A stretch of DNA of 64,000 nt from Erythroxylum novogranatense (GCA_029891385.1 CM057224.1:7254001-7318000); one strand, 5' to 3'; positions 14,001 through 25,385 are shown, numbered from the stretch's first letter. Numbers and translations: made by a program. Notes: generated by a model from the letters alone, not told the origin.

Positions 14001-14174
14001 AATTAAGCGTTTTCAGTGGCGTTAGAATCTTGAGAGCAAAAGGAACATATTTTCTTAAAAAGCTTATCCAACTTTTCTATTACAAGTTTCCCCTATTGTG
14101 GTGAGTTATGGGTCTTCTATGCTTATGTGTACTTGTGGGGTCCGAATGTTGGGCCTCGGAGACGGGGTCCAACA
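11079..14174 (+). repeat. Gypsy C 5-prime LTR
   Basis: It starts TGTTGGGCCCCGAA and ends GGGGTCCAACA, with TSD CGCAT to its left. It is nearly identical in order and content to 19072-22176. It contains a purine-rich leader (11300-11600), repeated phrases of the type ccataac...gattctt...gttagaatc, and a TGACGTCA array at 13350-13608. The LTR would carry promoter and polyadenylation signals, but these were not placed. Confidence 0.95.
13350..13608 (+). repeat. Degenerate tandem array of gacgtcatcac units in 5-prime LTR
   Basis: Eight units spaced about 30-40 bp apart carry gacgtcatc or a close variant, separated by T-rich linkers such as gaatttttgcgtctgtg. Four of them contain the perfect palindrome TGACGTCA. 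TGACGTCA is the core of CRE/C-box type sites bound by plant bZIP factors, including TGA factors (family knowledge). Function here is inferred. Confidence 0.85.
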
Positions 14175-14179
14175 TTGTT

Positions 14180-14192
14180 TGGTATCAGAGCT
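14180..14192 (+). other. Gypsy C primer-binding site (initiator tRNA-Met)
   Basis: TGGTATCAGAGCT lies five bases (TTGTT) after the 5-prime LTR end. It matches the standard TGGTATCAGAGC primer site complementary to the 3-prime end of initiator tRNA-Met. Confidence 0.93.
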
Positions 14193-14366
14193 TAGGTTTA
14201 CTCCTAGGCTTAGAATGCATAGTAAGGAATCGTTTTGTTATGTGATTAAATGTCACATTATGAATTGATTGTTGTATTAAATGACATGCATCTCATGCAT
14301 ACATATAGGAACTAAGATTAAAAAGAAATGTAGCTAATCAGTAAATGTTTTCATTGAAGGAGTAAG

Positions 14367-15560
14367 ATGCCACCTCGTAGAAGGACACGAGGAGTTATGC
14401 AAGGTTCTATTGCACCTGACTCTCCACTGAGAGAGGAGAGCACGGATGAGTCCGTAGCCTCGGGAGTAGCCCCAGCTGAGGCTTCTCTAGGGCAGAGTAG
14501 TGAGCCCCTCCGATCTCAGACTCAGCCGTCGCCTAGTCAGCCTGAGCAAGTGCCTGCTCTAGACCCGAGACTCTTTCAGGCATTTACCCAAGCCTTTGTT
14601 CAAAGCATGGGTCAAATGCCCTGAGCTTCTAGTTGCCCCACTAAGAGGGGAGACAGTTTGACAAGCTGAGGAAGTATGGAGCGGTGGATTTCCACGGGAC
14701 CGCAGACCCTGAAGAAGCTGAAACATGGTTGAGGAAGATCGAGAAGGTCTTGGATCAGATGGAGTGCGAGGATGATGAAAAAGTGGTTTATACCGCCACC
14801 CGCTTGTGGTGATGCCTTGCATTGGTGGGAGGCTGCTGTGGAGTCAAACGAGACCAGTAGGGTTGACATGGGGAGACTTCCTGACTGTGTACAGGAAGAA
14901 GTATCTGTCTGAGGTGTACATTTAGCGAAGCGAGAGGGAGTTTTGAGTCTCACTAGAGGAGATGATTCTTGAGTATGGCGTCGGTTTACTCGGTTGTCGA
15001 GGTATCTTCTTGGTGATGTTGATGAGGTCGCCAAGTGCCGCAGTTTGAGTCGGGACTACACTTAGCTATCGAGAGAAGGTGGTAGTCTGAGAACTTTGGC
15101 GACTTTCAACAATTTGGTTGAAGCGGCTCTGAGGGTTGAGAACATCGAGAACATTAAGAGCGCAGTTAGCAAAAAGAGGAAGGGAAGAGAGCAGTTCAGG
15201 AGGGGAGGTGGTACTTCTATGCCTGAGAGAAGTGCCAGAGCCTTTTCTGTGCAGTCTGAGGAGAGGAGCAGCGGTGGAAGCTGGCCTAGATCTATGAGGA
15301 CTCCTACTGTTTCTCACCAAGCTTCGATAGTGGGTGGCAGTAGAAGGGGTGATAGGGTGAGGCCACCTCTTCCCAAGTGTGAGCACTGTGGATTTCATCA
15401 TAGAGGAGAATGCTTCAGGGTATCCGGAGCATGTTTCAATTGTGGGCAGAAAGGACATATAGCCAAATTTTGTCCTAAGCTGGACAGAAGAGAGGGGTCA
15501 CAGATGCAAGCTTCAAGGAGGACAGAGACAGTGGGACAGAAAGCTGTGACTGAAGTGGGT
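14367..15560 (+). pseudogene. Gypsy C gag (disrupted)
   Basis: Gag would form the virus-like particle and bind RNA. The start ATG at 14367 (MPPRRRTRG) opens 85 codons, then a TGA stops the frame at about 14622. The gag core continues from about 14657 (FDKLRKYGAVDF, then ADPEEAETWLRKIEKVLDQM) and shifts frame again near 14795 before LHWWEAA. The C-terminal part is open from 15096. It carries a CX2CX3HX3C-like cluster and then a classical CX2CX4HX4C zinc knuckle ([14 protein letters not shown], 15432-15473). At least two frameshifts and several stops make it non-functional. Confidence 0.9.
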
Positions 15561-18500
15561 AGCTCTAGTGTACCTAAGAGAGCTTACCCTCCAGACAAAT
15601 CCAGGGGGCAAGCACCAGCTAGAGTGTTTGCAATGACTCGAGAGGAGGCAGAGACAGCTCCAGAAGTGGTAACGGGTATGATTAAATTGTTTGATGACTG
15701 TGTGATTGCTTTGATTGATCCGGGTTCTACCCACTCTTTTGTGTCATCGGGTAGAACTGTATGTGGTAGTGTCTTGAGCCCTTTGGATACTCTGCTGATG
15801 GTGAGTACTCCGATCGGCCAGTTTATTGTTATCAGTCAAGTGCATAGAGACTGTGAGATAGAGATTAGTGGAGGGAAGTTTGTGGTGGATTTGATGCCTT
15901 TGAAGATGGGAGGATTGGATGTGATCCTAGGTATGGATACTTTAGAGAAGTATCATGCCAACTTAGACTGCAAGCAAAAGACAGTGGAATTTGAGTCAGA
16001 GAATGGCAGAAAAGTGGTATTTGTGGGAGATAGAAGAGCCAGTCCGCCTCGGATTGTTTCAGCTATGTCAGCAAAGAGATTGATGAGTAAGGGGTGTGAA
16101 GCGTATTTGGCCTATGTGTTAGACACGGAGGCAGATAGAGGGAGGTTGGAGGACATTCCTGTAGTCAGGGAATTTCTGAACGTCTTTCCCGAGGAATTGC
16201 CAGGACTACCTCCTCCTAGGGAAATTGAATTTCCCGTTGAGCTTCTTCCAGGTACTGCGCCGATTTCAATTCCGCCTTATCGGATGGTCCCGGCGGAATT
16301 GAGAGAGCTTAAGGAGCAATTGGAAGATCTTTTAGAGAAGGGTTATATTAGGCCGAGCTCTTCACCTTGGGGAGCTCCGGTGCTATTTGTGAAGAAGAAG
16401 GATGGGTCATTACGGATGTGTGTGGATTATAGGAAGTTGAATCGTGCCACCGTTAAGAACAGATATCCGCTCCCGCGCATAGATGATTTGTTTGATCGAT
16501 TGCTGAGGCGAGAGTCTTTTCCAAAATAGATTTGAGATCGGGTTATCATCAGTTGAGGATTAAGGAGACCGATGTGTTAAAGACTGCTTTTAGGACGAGG
16601 TATGGCCACTTTGAGTTTTTGATTATACCTTTCGGGTTAACAAATGCTCCAGCAGTCTTTATGGATTTGATGAATAGAGTCTTCAAGTCTTTCCTAGACT
16701 GATTTGTCATTGTCTTTATTGATGATATATTGGTCTATTCTAAGAGTGATAAGGAGCATGAGGATCACTTGAGGGTTGCTTTGGAGACCTTGAGAAAGAA
16801 CGAGTTGTATGCCAAATTCGATAAGTGCGAATTTTGGTTAAGGGAAGTAGTATTTCTCGGGCATGTGATTTCAGAGCGTGGAGTGCATGTGGATCTACAA
16901 AAGATAGAAGCTGTGATTAAATGGGAAGCACCTAAGAATGTGGCTGAGGTGAGAAGTTTCTTGGGATTAGCTGGATATTACAGGAAGTTCGTGGAGGGCT
17001 TTTCTATGATAGCTGCTCCACTTTCCAAATCGACGAGAAAGAATCGAAGTTTGAGTGGGACCGAGGAGTGCGAGTTGTTTTGAGGAATTGAAGAATAGGC
17101 TTACTACTGCACCGATTTTGACATTACCCTATGGTGATGATGGATACATTGTGTACAATGACGCCTTGGGAAGGGTTTAGGATGTGTATTGATGCAAGGA
17201 GAGAAAGTGATTGCCTATGCTTCTAGCAATTGAAGCCTTATGAGATGAACTACCCTATTCATGATTTGGAGTTAATGCTATTATTTTCGCATTGAAGATT
17301 TGGAGACACTACTTGTATGGAGTTACTACTAGAGTATTTGGACCATAAGAGCCTTAAGTACTTGTTGACTCGAAAGAGTGAATTTGAGGCAGAGGCAATG
17401 GTTGGAGTTATTAAAGATTATGATTTGGTGATAGACTACCATCCGGAAAAGCTAATGTTGTAGCTGATGCATTGAGTAGGAAGTCCACTATGGCACATGT
17501 GGAGACAGTGTACCTTCCTTCTTTGAAGGAATTAGCGGACTTGATGTGACATTGAGGCAAGTTGAGCCTGACTGTATTTTGGCAAATTTCAGAGTGAGAC
17601 CAGTGTTGAGGAGGAAGATCAAAGAATTGCAGGAACGGGATGAGTACTTGAGTAAGCTTAGAGCAGAGATAAAAGATGGAAAGCCCTCTGATGTAGGGGT
17701 AAAGGAAGATGGATTGATGGTTATGGGTGACAGATTGTGTGTTCCAGATGTATTAGAGCTGAAGGATGAGATTCTAGATGAAACGCATAACGCTCCTTAT
17801 GCAATGCACCCAAGGAGTTCTAAAATGTATCGGGATTTGAAAGAGCATTTCTGGTGGAAAGGAATGAGGAAAGATGTGGCAGAGTATGCTAAAAGATGTT
17901 TAGTGTGTCAGCAAGTTAAAGCTGAACACCAAGCACCTTCCGGCAAGCTTAATCCTTTGCCGATTCCGGAATGGAAATGGGAGAAGATTACCATGGATTT
18001 TCTGATGGGTTTACCAAGGACTAGCAGGAAGCATGACGCTATTTGGGTGATTGTGGATAGGCTGACTAAGTCAGCCCACTTCTTGCCAATTAAACAGACG
18101 CAGATTCTTTGAATGTTTTGGCTAAGAAGTATGTAGATGAGGTAATTAGACTTCATGGGATTCGAGTTCGATAGTGTCGATAGGGATCCTAGGTTTACCT
18201 CGTGTTTTGGGAAAGTTTGCAGGAGGCTCGGGGACTAGATTGCATTTCAATCTGACTTTCCATCCGCAGTGATGGACAATCGGAGAGGACGATACGAACT
18301 TTGGAGGCGATGTTGAGAGCTTGTGCATTGGATTTCAAAGGTTTGTGGGATGATCACCTACCTTTGATTGAATTTGCTTACAATAATTCCTATCACTCGG
18401 GAATTCAGATGGCACCTTACGAGGCTTTGTATGGTAGGAGATGCAAGACTCCTTTATGTTGGGATGAGGAAGGTGAAAGGAAGCTTGTAGGGCCTGAATT

Positions 18501-19029
18501 GGTACAGGCCACAGTCGATAAAATCAAAGTGGTAAAGCAGAGGCTTAAAGCACTCAAGATGGGATGAAAAGCTACGGATCAAGATAGGAAAGAGATGGAA
18601 TTTGAAGTGGGAGAAAAGGTGTTTCTTAGAGCTTCTCCATGGAAAGGTGTTTTGAGGTTTGGCAAGAAGGGCAAGCTTAGCCCGAGGTACATAGGCCCAT
18701 ATGAGATCATTGAGAGAATTGGGCCTTTAGCTTATAAGTTAGATTTACCATTGGAGTTAGCTAAGATTCATAATGTGTTCCATGTATCGATGCTGAGGAA
18801 GTACAGATCAGATCCTCCGCATATAGTTCAACCTTCAGAGGTTCAGTTGAGAGAGGATTTGACTTATGAGGAGCAACCCGTGGAGATCTTAGATTCAAAG
18901 GAAAAGGTATTAAGGAATAAAGTTGTAAAGCTAGTAAAGGTCTTGTGGAGGAACCATTCGACCGAAGAGGCAACTTGGGAGCCTTTGGAGCCCATGAAGG
19001 AGAAGTACCCATACCTCTTCATGGACTAA
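15561..19029 (+). pseudogene. Gypsy C pol: protease, RT, RNase H, integrase, chromodomain (disrupted)
   Basis: The protease active-site region reads [10 protein letters not shown] at about 15711-15740, with Pro where many proteases have Ser or Thr. The RT begins with the [16 protein letters not shown] region (about 16362-16410). The frame shifts near 16503-16515. An in-frame TGA at 16700 lies just before the catalytic FIDDILVYS (16715-16741). RNase H (about 17080-17490) is full of small shifts. The integrase has its HHCC zinc finger (H...H...CLVCQQ, about 17785-17915) and a core start MDFLMGLP near 17994. It is broken near 18112-18300, where a lost base pair turns the HPQTDGQSE region into a stop. 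The chromodomain-like tail, ending in EEATWEPLEPMKEKYP, lies at about 18870-19020. Chromodomains direct chromovirus integration to heterochromatin (family knowledge). The ORF ends at the TAA at 19027. Confidence 0.93.
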
Positions 19030-19058
19030 GGTAAGGATTTCGAGGACGAAATTCTTTT

Positions 19059-19071
19059 AGGAGGGGAGAAT
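19059..19071 (+). other. Gypsy C polypurine tract
   Basis: AGGAGGGGAGAAT lies directly before the 3-prime LTR start TGTTGGG, where plus-strand DNA synthesis would be primed. The upstream phrase cgaggacgaaattc also precedes the PPT in gypsy E and gypsy B. Confidence 0.9.
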
Positions 19072-22000
19072 TGTTGGGCCCCGAATTTTTTTTTTATTTT
19101 ATTTTTTTATTTATTGATTTATAGATTTATTCGTTAATTATTTTTATTTTGCCTTGATTGCTTTAATTATGTGTTTATATATATATATTTATGTTGGGCT
19201 TGGAAATTAGAAGTTGGGAATTAAAATGAAGGCCTGGACCTAACATTGGAAAGTATGGGCTTTAGAAGATAAGTGGATTAGGGTAGAGTGGGCTTGTGAG
19301 GAGGAGGAGAGCCCAAAAGCTTTGAAAGTTAGAGGAGAGATCAAAACTATGTAGTTTTGAGGTAGGTTTTAAGTGGAAATATAAAGGAATGAAGAGAAGA
19401 GAAGGAGAGGAGCAAAGTGTCGTAAGTCACCAAAAGAAAAGAGAAGAGAGCAAATCGTGAGCAAGGAAGCAAGAGGGTTTCGGCCAAGAGAGGAAGGAGA
19501 CCCATAGGAGGCTTGAAGAGAGGAAGAAATGAGAGGAAAAAGGAAGAGAATCGATTTATTAGAGGTTAGTTCCATCTTTGCTTATGTTAGATTCGAAAAT
19601 GGGATGAAATGGAAGTTAGGGTTTGTGTAGGGTTTGAAGAAAGATAGAGAGAAATGTGAGATCTATGGATTTTATGGACTTTTAAGCTAAGGTTATGGTG
19701 ACTCTAGCTTAAATATCTTATGAGTAGGTTAGTTTTAAAGTATACTTTTATTTTGCTTGATTTTTATGAATGTTATGCTTTCCTTTAGAATATAAATAGT
19801 GAATGGAGTATGTTTTGATTGAAGGAAATCAAGAGAACTCCACTCACGACAAGGAGGAAGGGCAATCTTGAATTCGAATACCGACGATAGGTGGGTAACA
19901 TTTTTATAGTTGTTGTGTAATGGGCAAATGCCCTATGTGTGCTATCTTTGATAATTATGTGCATATTGAAAGGGTATTTCCTTTGATTTGAATGTAAAGT
20001 GTGAAACTATGATGATTCGAAAGTATGAAAGAAGCACGAAATGCTATTCTTGTGCTTGAATATGTGAGCATAAATGAGTTGTGATTGGGCAAGAGAGAAC
20101 CCATTTCGATAGTCATGTGCACGTTGACCCCCCTAGCCTTCTCCCGGCAGCCCGTTTGTGGCCCACGAGATCCGAAAATGGACTCGTTGTGTTTACGATA
20201 AACTTCGGTTTATTCTTTGTGTTTATGGAACTCTCGAGCCAATTGTGTGCATATCATCTTTTTTGAGTAAATGATACATATTACTTGTTTTACTTGATAA
20301 AAGATCTAATGTGATGCTTTATGTGATGATTTTGGCTAATTGATGATTTATGTGATGAAGTTGAGTCATTTGTGCTTTATATGATAGACTGAAAATGTTT
20401 TGAATTCTTTATGTGTTGTGTGGCTCATTACTCGATGGCTATAGAGCTGTTAGCCACTGAGTCGTGTTTGCTCACCACATTCTCCCTCCTCAGGTGCAAA
20501 TTCTAGTTGAGCGCGGAACTTTGCAAGGCATCGGGCATAACTCCAAGAAACTTTAGACACTTTTGTATTAAGTTAGTAACTAGCTTTCGGAATGCCTTTA
20601 TAAGCATATTAAGCATTGAGCATCTCATATGTTGTATTTTGGTACTTGATTCATGATGGATATGATGAATATGCTGATATGTAACTAAAGCTATAATTGA
20701 GCTCTTGAATGATTGATAAAGAGATGAGAGCTCTAGTACTCTCTTCTTCATATGAATTTGTTATCTGCGATTTGTGCTTGCCTTTAAAAAGGGTACATGT
20801 ATGAGTCTTTTGATCATTAAGTTGTTGTTGGGTTTTGTCTTGGGATAGCTTGCTGGAAGTTGCAAAGGTTTATGAGTGGTGATAAGGAAAGATTTAGAGA
20901 TAAGATTGGTAGTGATCTGGAAAATGTTCACTGAATATGCTTCAGTATTTTAGCCATAACGTCTTCTCTAGTAATCCAAACGAGACGATTCTTATTTTGA
21001 ATTAAACTAGAGATATATGGCTACATTTTGTAAGAAGATATCGAATTTCAATTCTGTGTCTAAGAGTCTCGAATATTGTCATGAAGTTAAGATTTGGGTG
21101 CAGTGTTGGTGCAGGAACGAAAGTCTGATCCTCTGACTTTAGGGGCAATTTTGGAATTGTTAAAGATAGATTTTGCCAAAATTTTCTTCTGGAAAGTTGT
21201 AGATATTTCTTTTATCTTTCCAACGGTATAAAGTTTGTAAATTTTGGATATCTGAGTGAAAAGTTATGCATCTTCAAAGTGGGGATGTTTTGGAGAAAGG
21301 GCTCAGACGAAGTTAGGCTTCATTTTTTTCGTCTGTGATGACGTCATCTTCGTCTGTGATGACATCATCACAGATTAATTTTTGCGACTGTGCTGACGTC
21401 ATCACAGACGAATTTTTGTGTCTGCGCTAACGTCATCACAGACGAATTTTTGCGTCTGTGCTGACGTCATCACAGACGAATTTTTGCGTTTGCGCTGACG
21501 TCATCACAGACAAATTTTTGCGTGCATCTTTGACGTCATCTGAACATAAATTTTGCGTCTGTGCTGACGTCATCACGAGGCAATTTGCGTCTGTCTTGAC
21601 GCCATCGTCGCTTTGTGTTTTGACCTCTCTTCCTTCTTTTCGCCATAACTTTTGTACAAACCTCCGATTTAGCCAATTTTGAGCGTTGGATTCATAAGAA
21701 AATTTTCTATCTTTTATACCTGATTGGTCAGTATTGATTTTAATTTGAAAAAGGTGGTTTGAAACAAAGTGTGGCGATCGGTTGTCAAAGTCCGAATATA
21801 CTTCACTAATTTTAGAATATCTTGAGCTATAGAGCTCTGATTGAGGCGATTCTTATTTTAAATTAAACTAGAGACCTAAACCTACAAGTTTTATGAACAA
21901 ACTGAACAGCAAGCTAGCCTATAAGGTTTTCCAATTTTGACGCCGAAGTCGATAAAGTGTTGATTTTGACTATTTTGGTTATAACTTTTCATTTCTGATC

Positions 22001-22176
22001 CGAATTGAGCGTTTTCAGTGGCGTTAGAATCGTGAGAGCATAAGGAACATATTTTCTTAAAAAGCCTATCCAACTTTTCTATTACAAGTTCCCCCTATTG
22101 TGGTGAGTTATGGGTCTTCTATGCTTATGTGTACTTGTGGGGTCCGAATGTTGGGCCTCGGAGACGGGGTCCAACA
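19072..22176 (+). repeat. Gypsy C 3-prime LTR
   Basis: It is the direct repeat of 11079-14174, starting TGTTGGGCCCCGAA and ending GGGGTCCAACA, followed by the TSD CGCAT (22177-22181). Most differences from the 5-prime LTR are single bases. The main exception is the TGACGTCA array, which has a different unit number and spacing. Confidence 0.95.
21330..21606 (+). repeat. TGACGTCA tandem array in gypsy C 3-prime LTR
   Basis: About nine units of tgacgtcatcacagacgaa joined by a tttttgcgtctgtgc linker, period about 33-40 bp. Six contain the perfect TGACGTCA palindrome; others read TGACATCA, TAACGTCA or TGACGCCA. The array is more regular here than in the 5-prime LTR, which shows independent turnover since insertion. 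Confidence 0.87.
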
Positions 22177-22729
22177 CGCATTTAGAACGTCAATTCACAG
22201 ACGTTGCCGAGACTTCCAGGCTTAGCTTCGGAAGCAAAAATGAGTAACTTAGATGGTTTCTCGATTATGGATTGTTTATAATTTTACACTATAACAAGGT
22301 GGAGAATAATGGAGGGCTTTGCGTTTGTTTATGACTGATTCCAGGCTGAAGGTGCCCGATGTACTGGGAAAATTTGACATAGAAGTGTTAATTGTATGAA
22401 AATTTGAGACCTTCGTGTTTCCAATGTGATAGATCGTGATTGTGATTATATTGTGATTATATTGTGAATAGTTGTGAAATAATTGTTTGACTGTAATAAT
22501 TTGGGTTCGAGTGTGATGTGATAAATTGTGGTAGGGAAATTGGTTGTGATACAGTTACTGCCTATTTGTAACATGTGGATAATTGTGCTGCATTTACTAT
22601 TAAATTGGGATATATGTATTTCATACATGAATGCATGATCAGTTAATGAGAGTTGTGACCGGAGTAGCCACCGAAAGCTATAAGCTCAACGTTTATATTG
22701 GGCCTCGAGCCCCACACTGATTCAGAGTC

Positions 22730-22862
22730 ACAGGCTCACCGATTAATGCACCCATATTAGGATAGTTCAGAGTCTTAGGCTCACCGATTAATGCGCCCAT
22801 ATTGGGACAGTTTCAGAGCCTCTGGCTCAACGGTTAATGTGTCCTTATTGGGACAGTTTAGG
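22730..22862 (+). repeat. Three tandem GGCTCA modules in family A LTR
   Basis: Three units of about 46-57 bp run from cagagtcacaggctcaccg through the attaatgc phrase to gggacagttt. The neighbouring gaccggagtagccacc core and the closing ctcagtcacaac phrase recur in gypsy E (35225-35410, 41540-41735). The corresponding part of the solo LTR at 31500-31620 has its own short repeats. Confidence 0.75.
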
Positions 22863-23165
22863 CGCTCAGTCACAACACCGAAATAAAATAGAAATGTGTC
22901 ATATGCGCATGTCATATGTATCTGATCTTAGTCTCTTTAATTGAGCGAAAGGCTAACTGCCTTATTCTTCTATGGTATTTCTGAATGTGAATTATGGATG
23001 TTTATGAATTCAATTGGTTATGTATGTCTAACCGTGTGAAATGTATAAATGGTCTATGTTCAAGTGAAATTGTGCAATGTGATGATTAAATATGCAACAA
23101 TGTGAATATATGTTATATGGAACATTGTGTTGCATGAATTGAGTGAACCATCGATGATGGTTTCT

Positions 23166-23213
23166 CACTGAGTTCGCAAAACTCACCCAAAATTTGCAAT
23201 TATTTTTCAGGAC
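23166..23213 (+). promoter_or_regulatory. Conserved LTR box with 3-prime-splice-site-like end
   Basis: The box reads CACTGAGTTCGCAAAACTCACCC, a short spacer with tttgcaa, then TATTTTTCAG before GACTC. The same order appears in other chromovirus LTRs of this window: 41977-42025 (plus), 43339-43390 (minus), 31292-31350 (minus), and weaker copies at 35657-35705 and 62520-62575. The T-rich CAG end looks like a plant splice acceptor. Whether it is used is unknown. Confidence 0.5.
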
Positions 23214-23487
23214 TCAGAAGAATACCCCGTTAGACAACGGGAGTATGACATCTGCTGGTTAATGAAGTAGAGAAGGGATCGGGATCAGTTCGTGTCTGCA
23301 TTAGTATATTTTATTTTCTGAATTTTTGTATTAATGATATTGTATTTATGAAAAGGGCCCCGAGGCCATTGAATTGTTTATGTAAAAAAAATTATACTGA
23401 GTTTTGATTGAGTGATGTAGCACGCCACCCTCGCAGGGCACGGACTCGGATATCACCTTCAATGTCGGGTTCGGATATCACCTTACA

Positions 23488-24210
23488 AGCGGTTTAAGCC
23501 TAGCTCAAAGTTTGATTAAGCTTTGCTCATTTTACTTAAACATGAATCTAACCTAAGCTAGAGTCTGAGCCTGAGCTTGATCAAACTTCAAACGATCTAA
23601 AGCCTGTTTGAAGTTTAAACTACCTAACTCTTAACCTAACTCAACCCAACCCAATCTAACCCATCAACTCTTCTCTTTCGTGTCAATGACCCCTCTTAGT
23701 TCCTAAATCCAAAACGTTATATCATTGTGGAACTATTTAAAAACATAATACTTTGGTTTATTGTAATGTTTTTATAAGGTATATTAGGTTTCAAATGTTT
23801 AAGAATAATCTAGTTTGATATAGATCTAAACTCCATAACTCTCAAAATATAAATTCACAACAATCACCGTAAAAGAGGAATTGTTAGTTAAGGGAGAAAC
23901 ATTAGAGGCTTGAGAGACTTTAAAGATTGGGCAGTGAGACTTGAGAGAAGAAGGAAAATAAGAGGCATGATAGGCTTAAAAAATTGACCAATTCTAAGAA
24001 AGGCCCAATTATTGAGAAAAGAATAAGTGAATGAATGGTGAACTAAGTTTAATTCAAAATATAAGTTAGGCTTCAAGCTGGCACAAACTTATTGAATCCT
24101 AAATATTTTTTTAAAAAGATCCCGTGCCTAACTTAAAACCCATGAACTCAAGCTAAAAATGTTAAATTAATGTTTGACCAAGTTAGCTTAGGCCCTTTTT
24201 CCATTCTTAG
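23488..24210. mobile_element. Possible non-autonomous DNA element between family A and family D
   Basis: This 720-bp segment belongs to neither flanking repeat. It begins ggtttaagcctagctcaaa and ends gaccaagttagcttaggccc, so its ends are loosely inverted (taagcctagct against the complement of agcttaggcc). It is rich in aagc/gctt words. No coding sequence or target duplication was found, so the call is tentative. Confidence 0.3.
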
Positions 24211-25385
24211 TATAAACCTTAAATTAGGATTATAGTAAAAAATGAATTTTTTTTACAAAGTTGACATAAATGGGAGCTTTTGTTTGTATAAATTTATATG
24301 GATTGTGTGATACATCATATGTAATTACATTCAAATGTGTATGTGTGATTTAAGATGTCATAAAGAGATCATTGCAATTTTGAGTGTTTTATGACTGTGT
24401 TTTATAGAGTTGATGTTTATATGTGTGATTGGCATATTATAATGACTAATTTATGTCATTTTATATGAATTAATTTCTTGTAAGAGCACTCATTGTTAGT
24501 GTGATTGGGTTGTACCAATACATTGCTTAGGACTTATTATTTAAAGGCAAATTTGAGGGTATATGGATCTATTAGTCAAAACGAATTAGTCAATGCCTAT
24601 CTTAGAAATTTATAAGGCAAAGTGTATAATATTTGCAACATTGTATGTTACACTAAGTATGATGTTTTATAGAATATTTTCATAACATGTTATTCTTCTA
24701 ATAGGCATTATAAAGATAGATAATGTCATTTAGGCATAGGTGGTAAGAATTTGTGTATATAGAGATAGTGAAATAGATTTTACTTTCTTTTGTTTTTCTT
24801 ATTTTGGTATGTCCTAATATGTTATGTGTTGTTTTAGGTGAGGAATATGAGGATGAGTGTGAAAATCTAAGCAAGGTGTTAACACAAAACATATAAAGTC
24901 AAATCTAAGGAATTTTGTATTAATGGATATTATTTTAGTTTGAATTGAGATTTTTTTATCATTTAACAAAGAGTGAGATTATTTTTAAGACTAAATAATT
25001 AATACTTTTAGTCAATAAAAGAGATTTTTTTTAACTATTTTGAAATACATTAGATCATTAAGAGTTTGAACATGGTTTAGCATTAGCTCAATGAAAAGGC
25101 TTGATTGTTTAGGCCTTACCATTATGCGACAATCTGTCAGATATTTAGTAATATTAACTTGGGCTCGAGGTGGGGGGCAGGGTGGTGGTAAAATAAATTA
25201 GTTATTATCATTACTTTGTTAAATAGTAAGAATTGAATTTAAACTCACCTTTTATTGTCTTAAACATATTGAAAAGGATAAAGTGAGTGTCTTATTTATA
25301 GAGTTTTAGATAATAACATTTAAAGTTACAAGCAACTTACGTTTTAAGGATGAAACTTCCTTTAAACTTCTATTAAAAGTGAGGA
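24211..25385 (+). repeat. Old repeat family D, copy 1, right part, with unassigned tail
   Basis: 24211-24540 aligns by eye with 26046-26641 continued at 49876-50040. Shared landmarks are tataaacctta, gggagcttttg/ggatctcttg, gagttgatg/gagttggtg and ttagtt/aggacttatta. Beyond about 24540 the match to copy 2 weakens. 25090-25385 is AT-rich with one G-run (ggtggggggcagggtggtgg near 25172) and no gene. Confidence 0.5.

Larger units (their letters stand above)
11079..22176 (+). mobile_element. Gypsy C: complete Ty3/gypsy chromovirus (Tekay/Del-like)
   Basis: This is a full-length element with two LTRs of about 3.1 kb that begin TGTTGG and end CCAACA. It is flanked by the 5-bp target duplication CGCAT at 11074-11078 and 22177-22181. 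The internal 4.9 kb has the order PBS, gag, protease, reverse transcriptase, RNase H, integrase, chromodomain and PPT, which is the Ty3/gypsy order. The long LTRs, the MPPRR gag start and the C-terminal chromodomain fit the Tekay/Del clade (inferred by recall, not by phylogeny). The two LTRs differ by roughly one base in 50 by eye outside the repeat array, so the insertion is fairly old. Coding regions are disrupted by several frameshifts and stops. Confidence 0.95.
8169..23487 (+). repeat. Chromovirus LTR, family A, interrupted by gypsy C
   Basis: It starts TGTAACATCTC at 8169, inside family D copy 1. Removing gypsy C (11079-22176 plus one TSD) leaves an LTR of about 4.2 kb. The right part carries the gaccggagtagccacc core, a GGCTCA tandem module (22730-22860) and the conserved box near 23166, as in the other chromovirus LTRs here. 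The end is unclear. The expected GAGTGGGGTGCTACA terminus is missing, and the last matching bases are ccttaca at 23487. The 5-bp flank at 8164-8168 (attat) is not repeated after 23487, so this is a truncated or rearranged solo LTR. No primer-binding site follows. Confidence 0.65.

Noticed and set aside
14612..15458. Minus-strand ORFs of 87, 140 and 130 codons opposite gypsy C gag
   Set aside because: They are shadows of the gag/pol coding frame with no recognisable domains.
23632..23670. Telomere-like words (taacctaactcaacccaacccaatctaaccc)
   Set aside because: The plant telomere repeat CCCTAAA is not present in register; this is a short CA-rich stretch in an unassigned segment.
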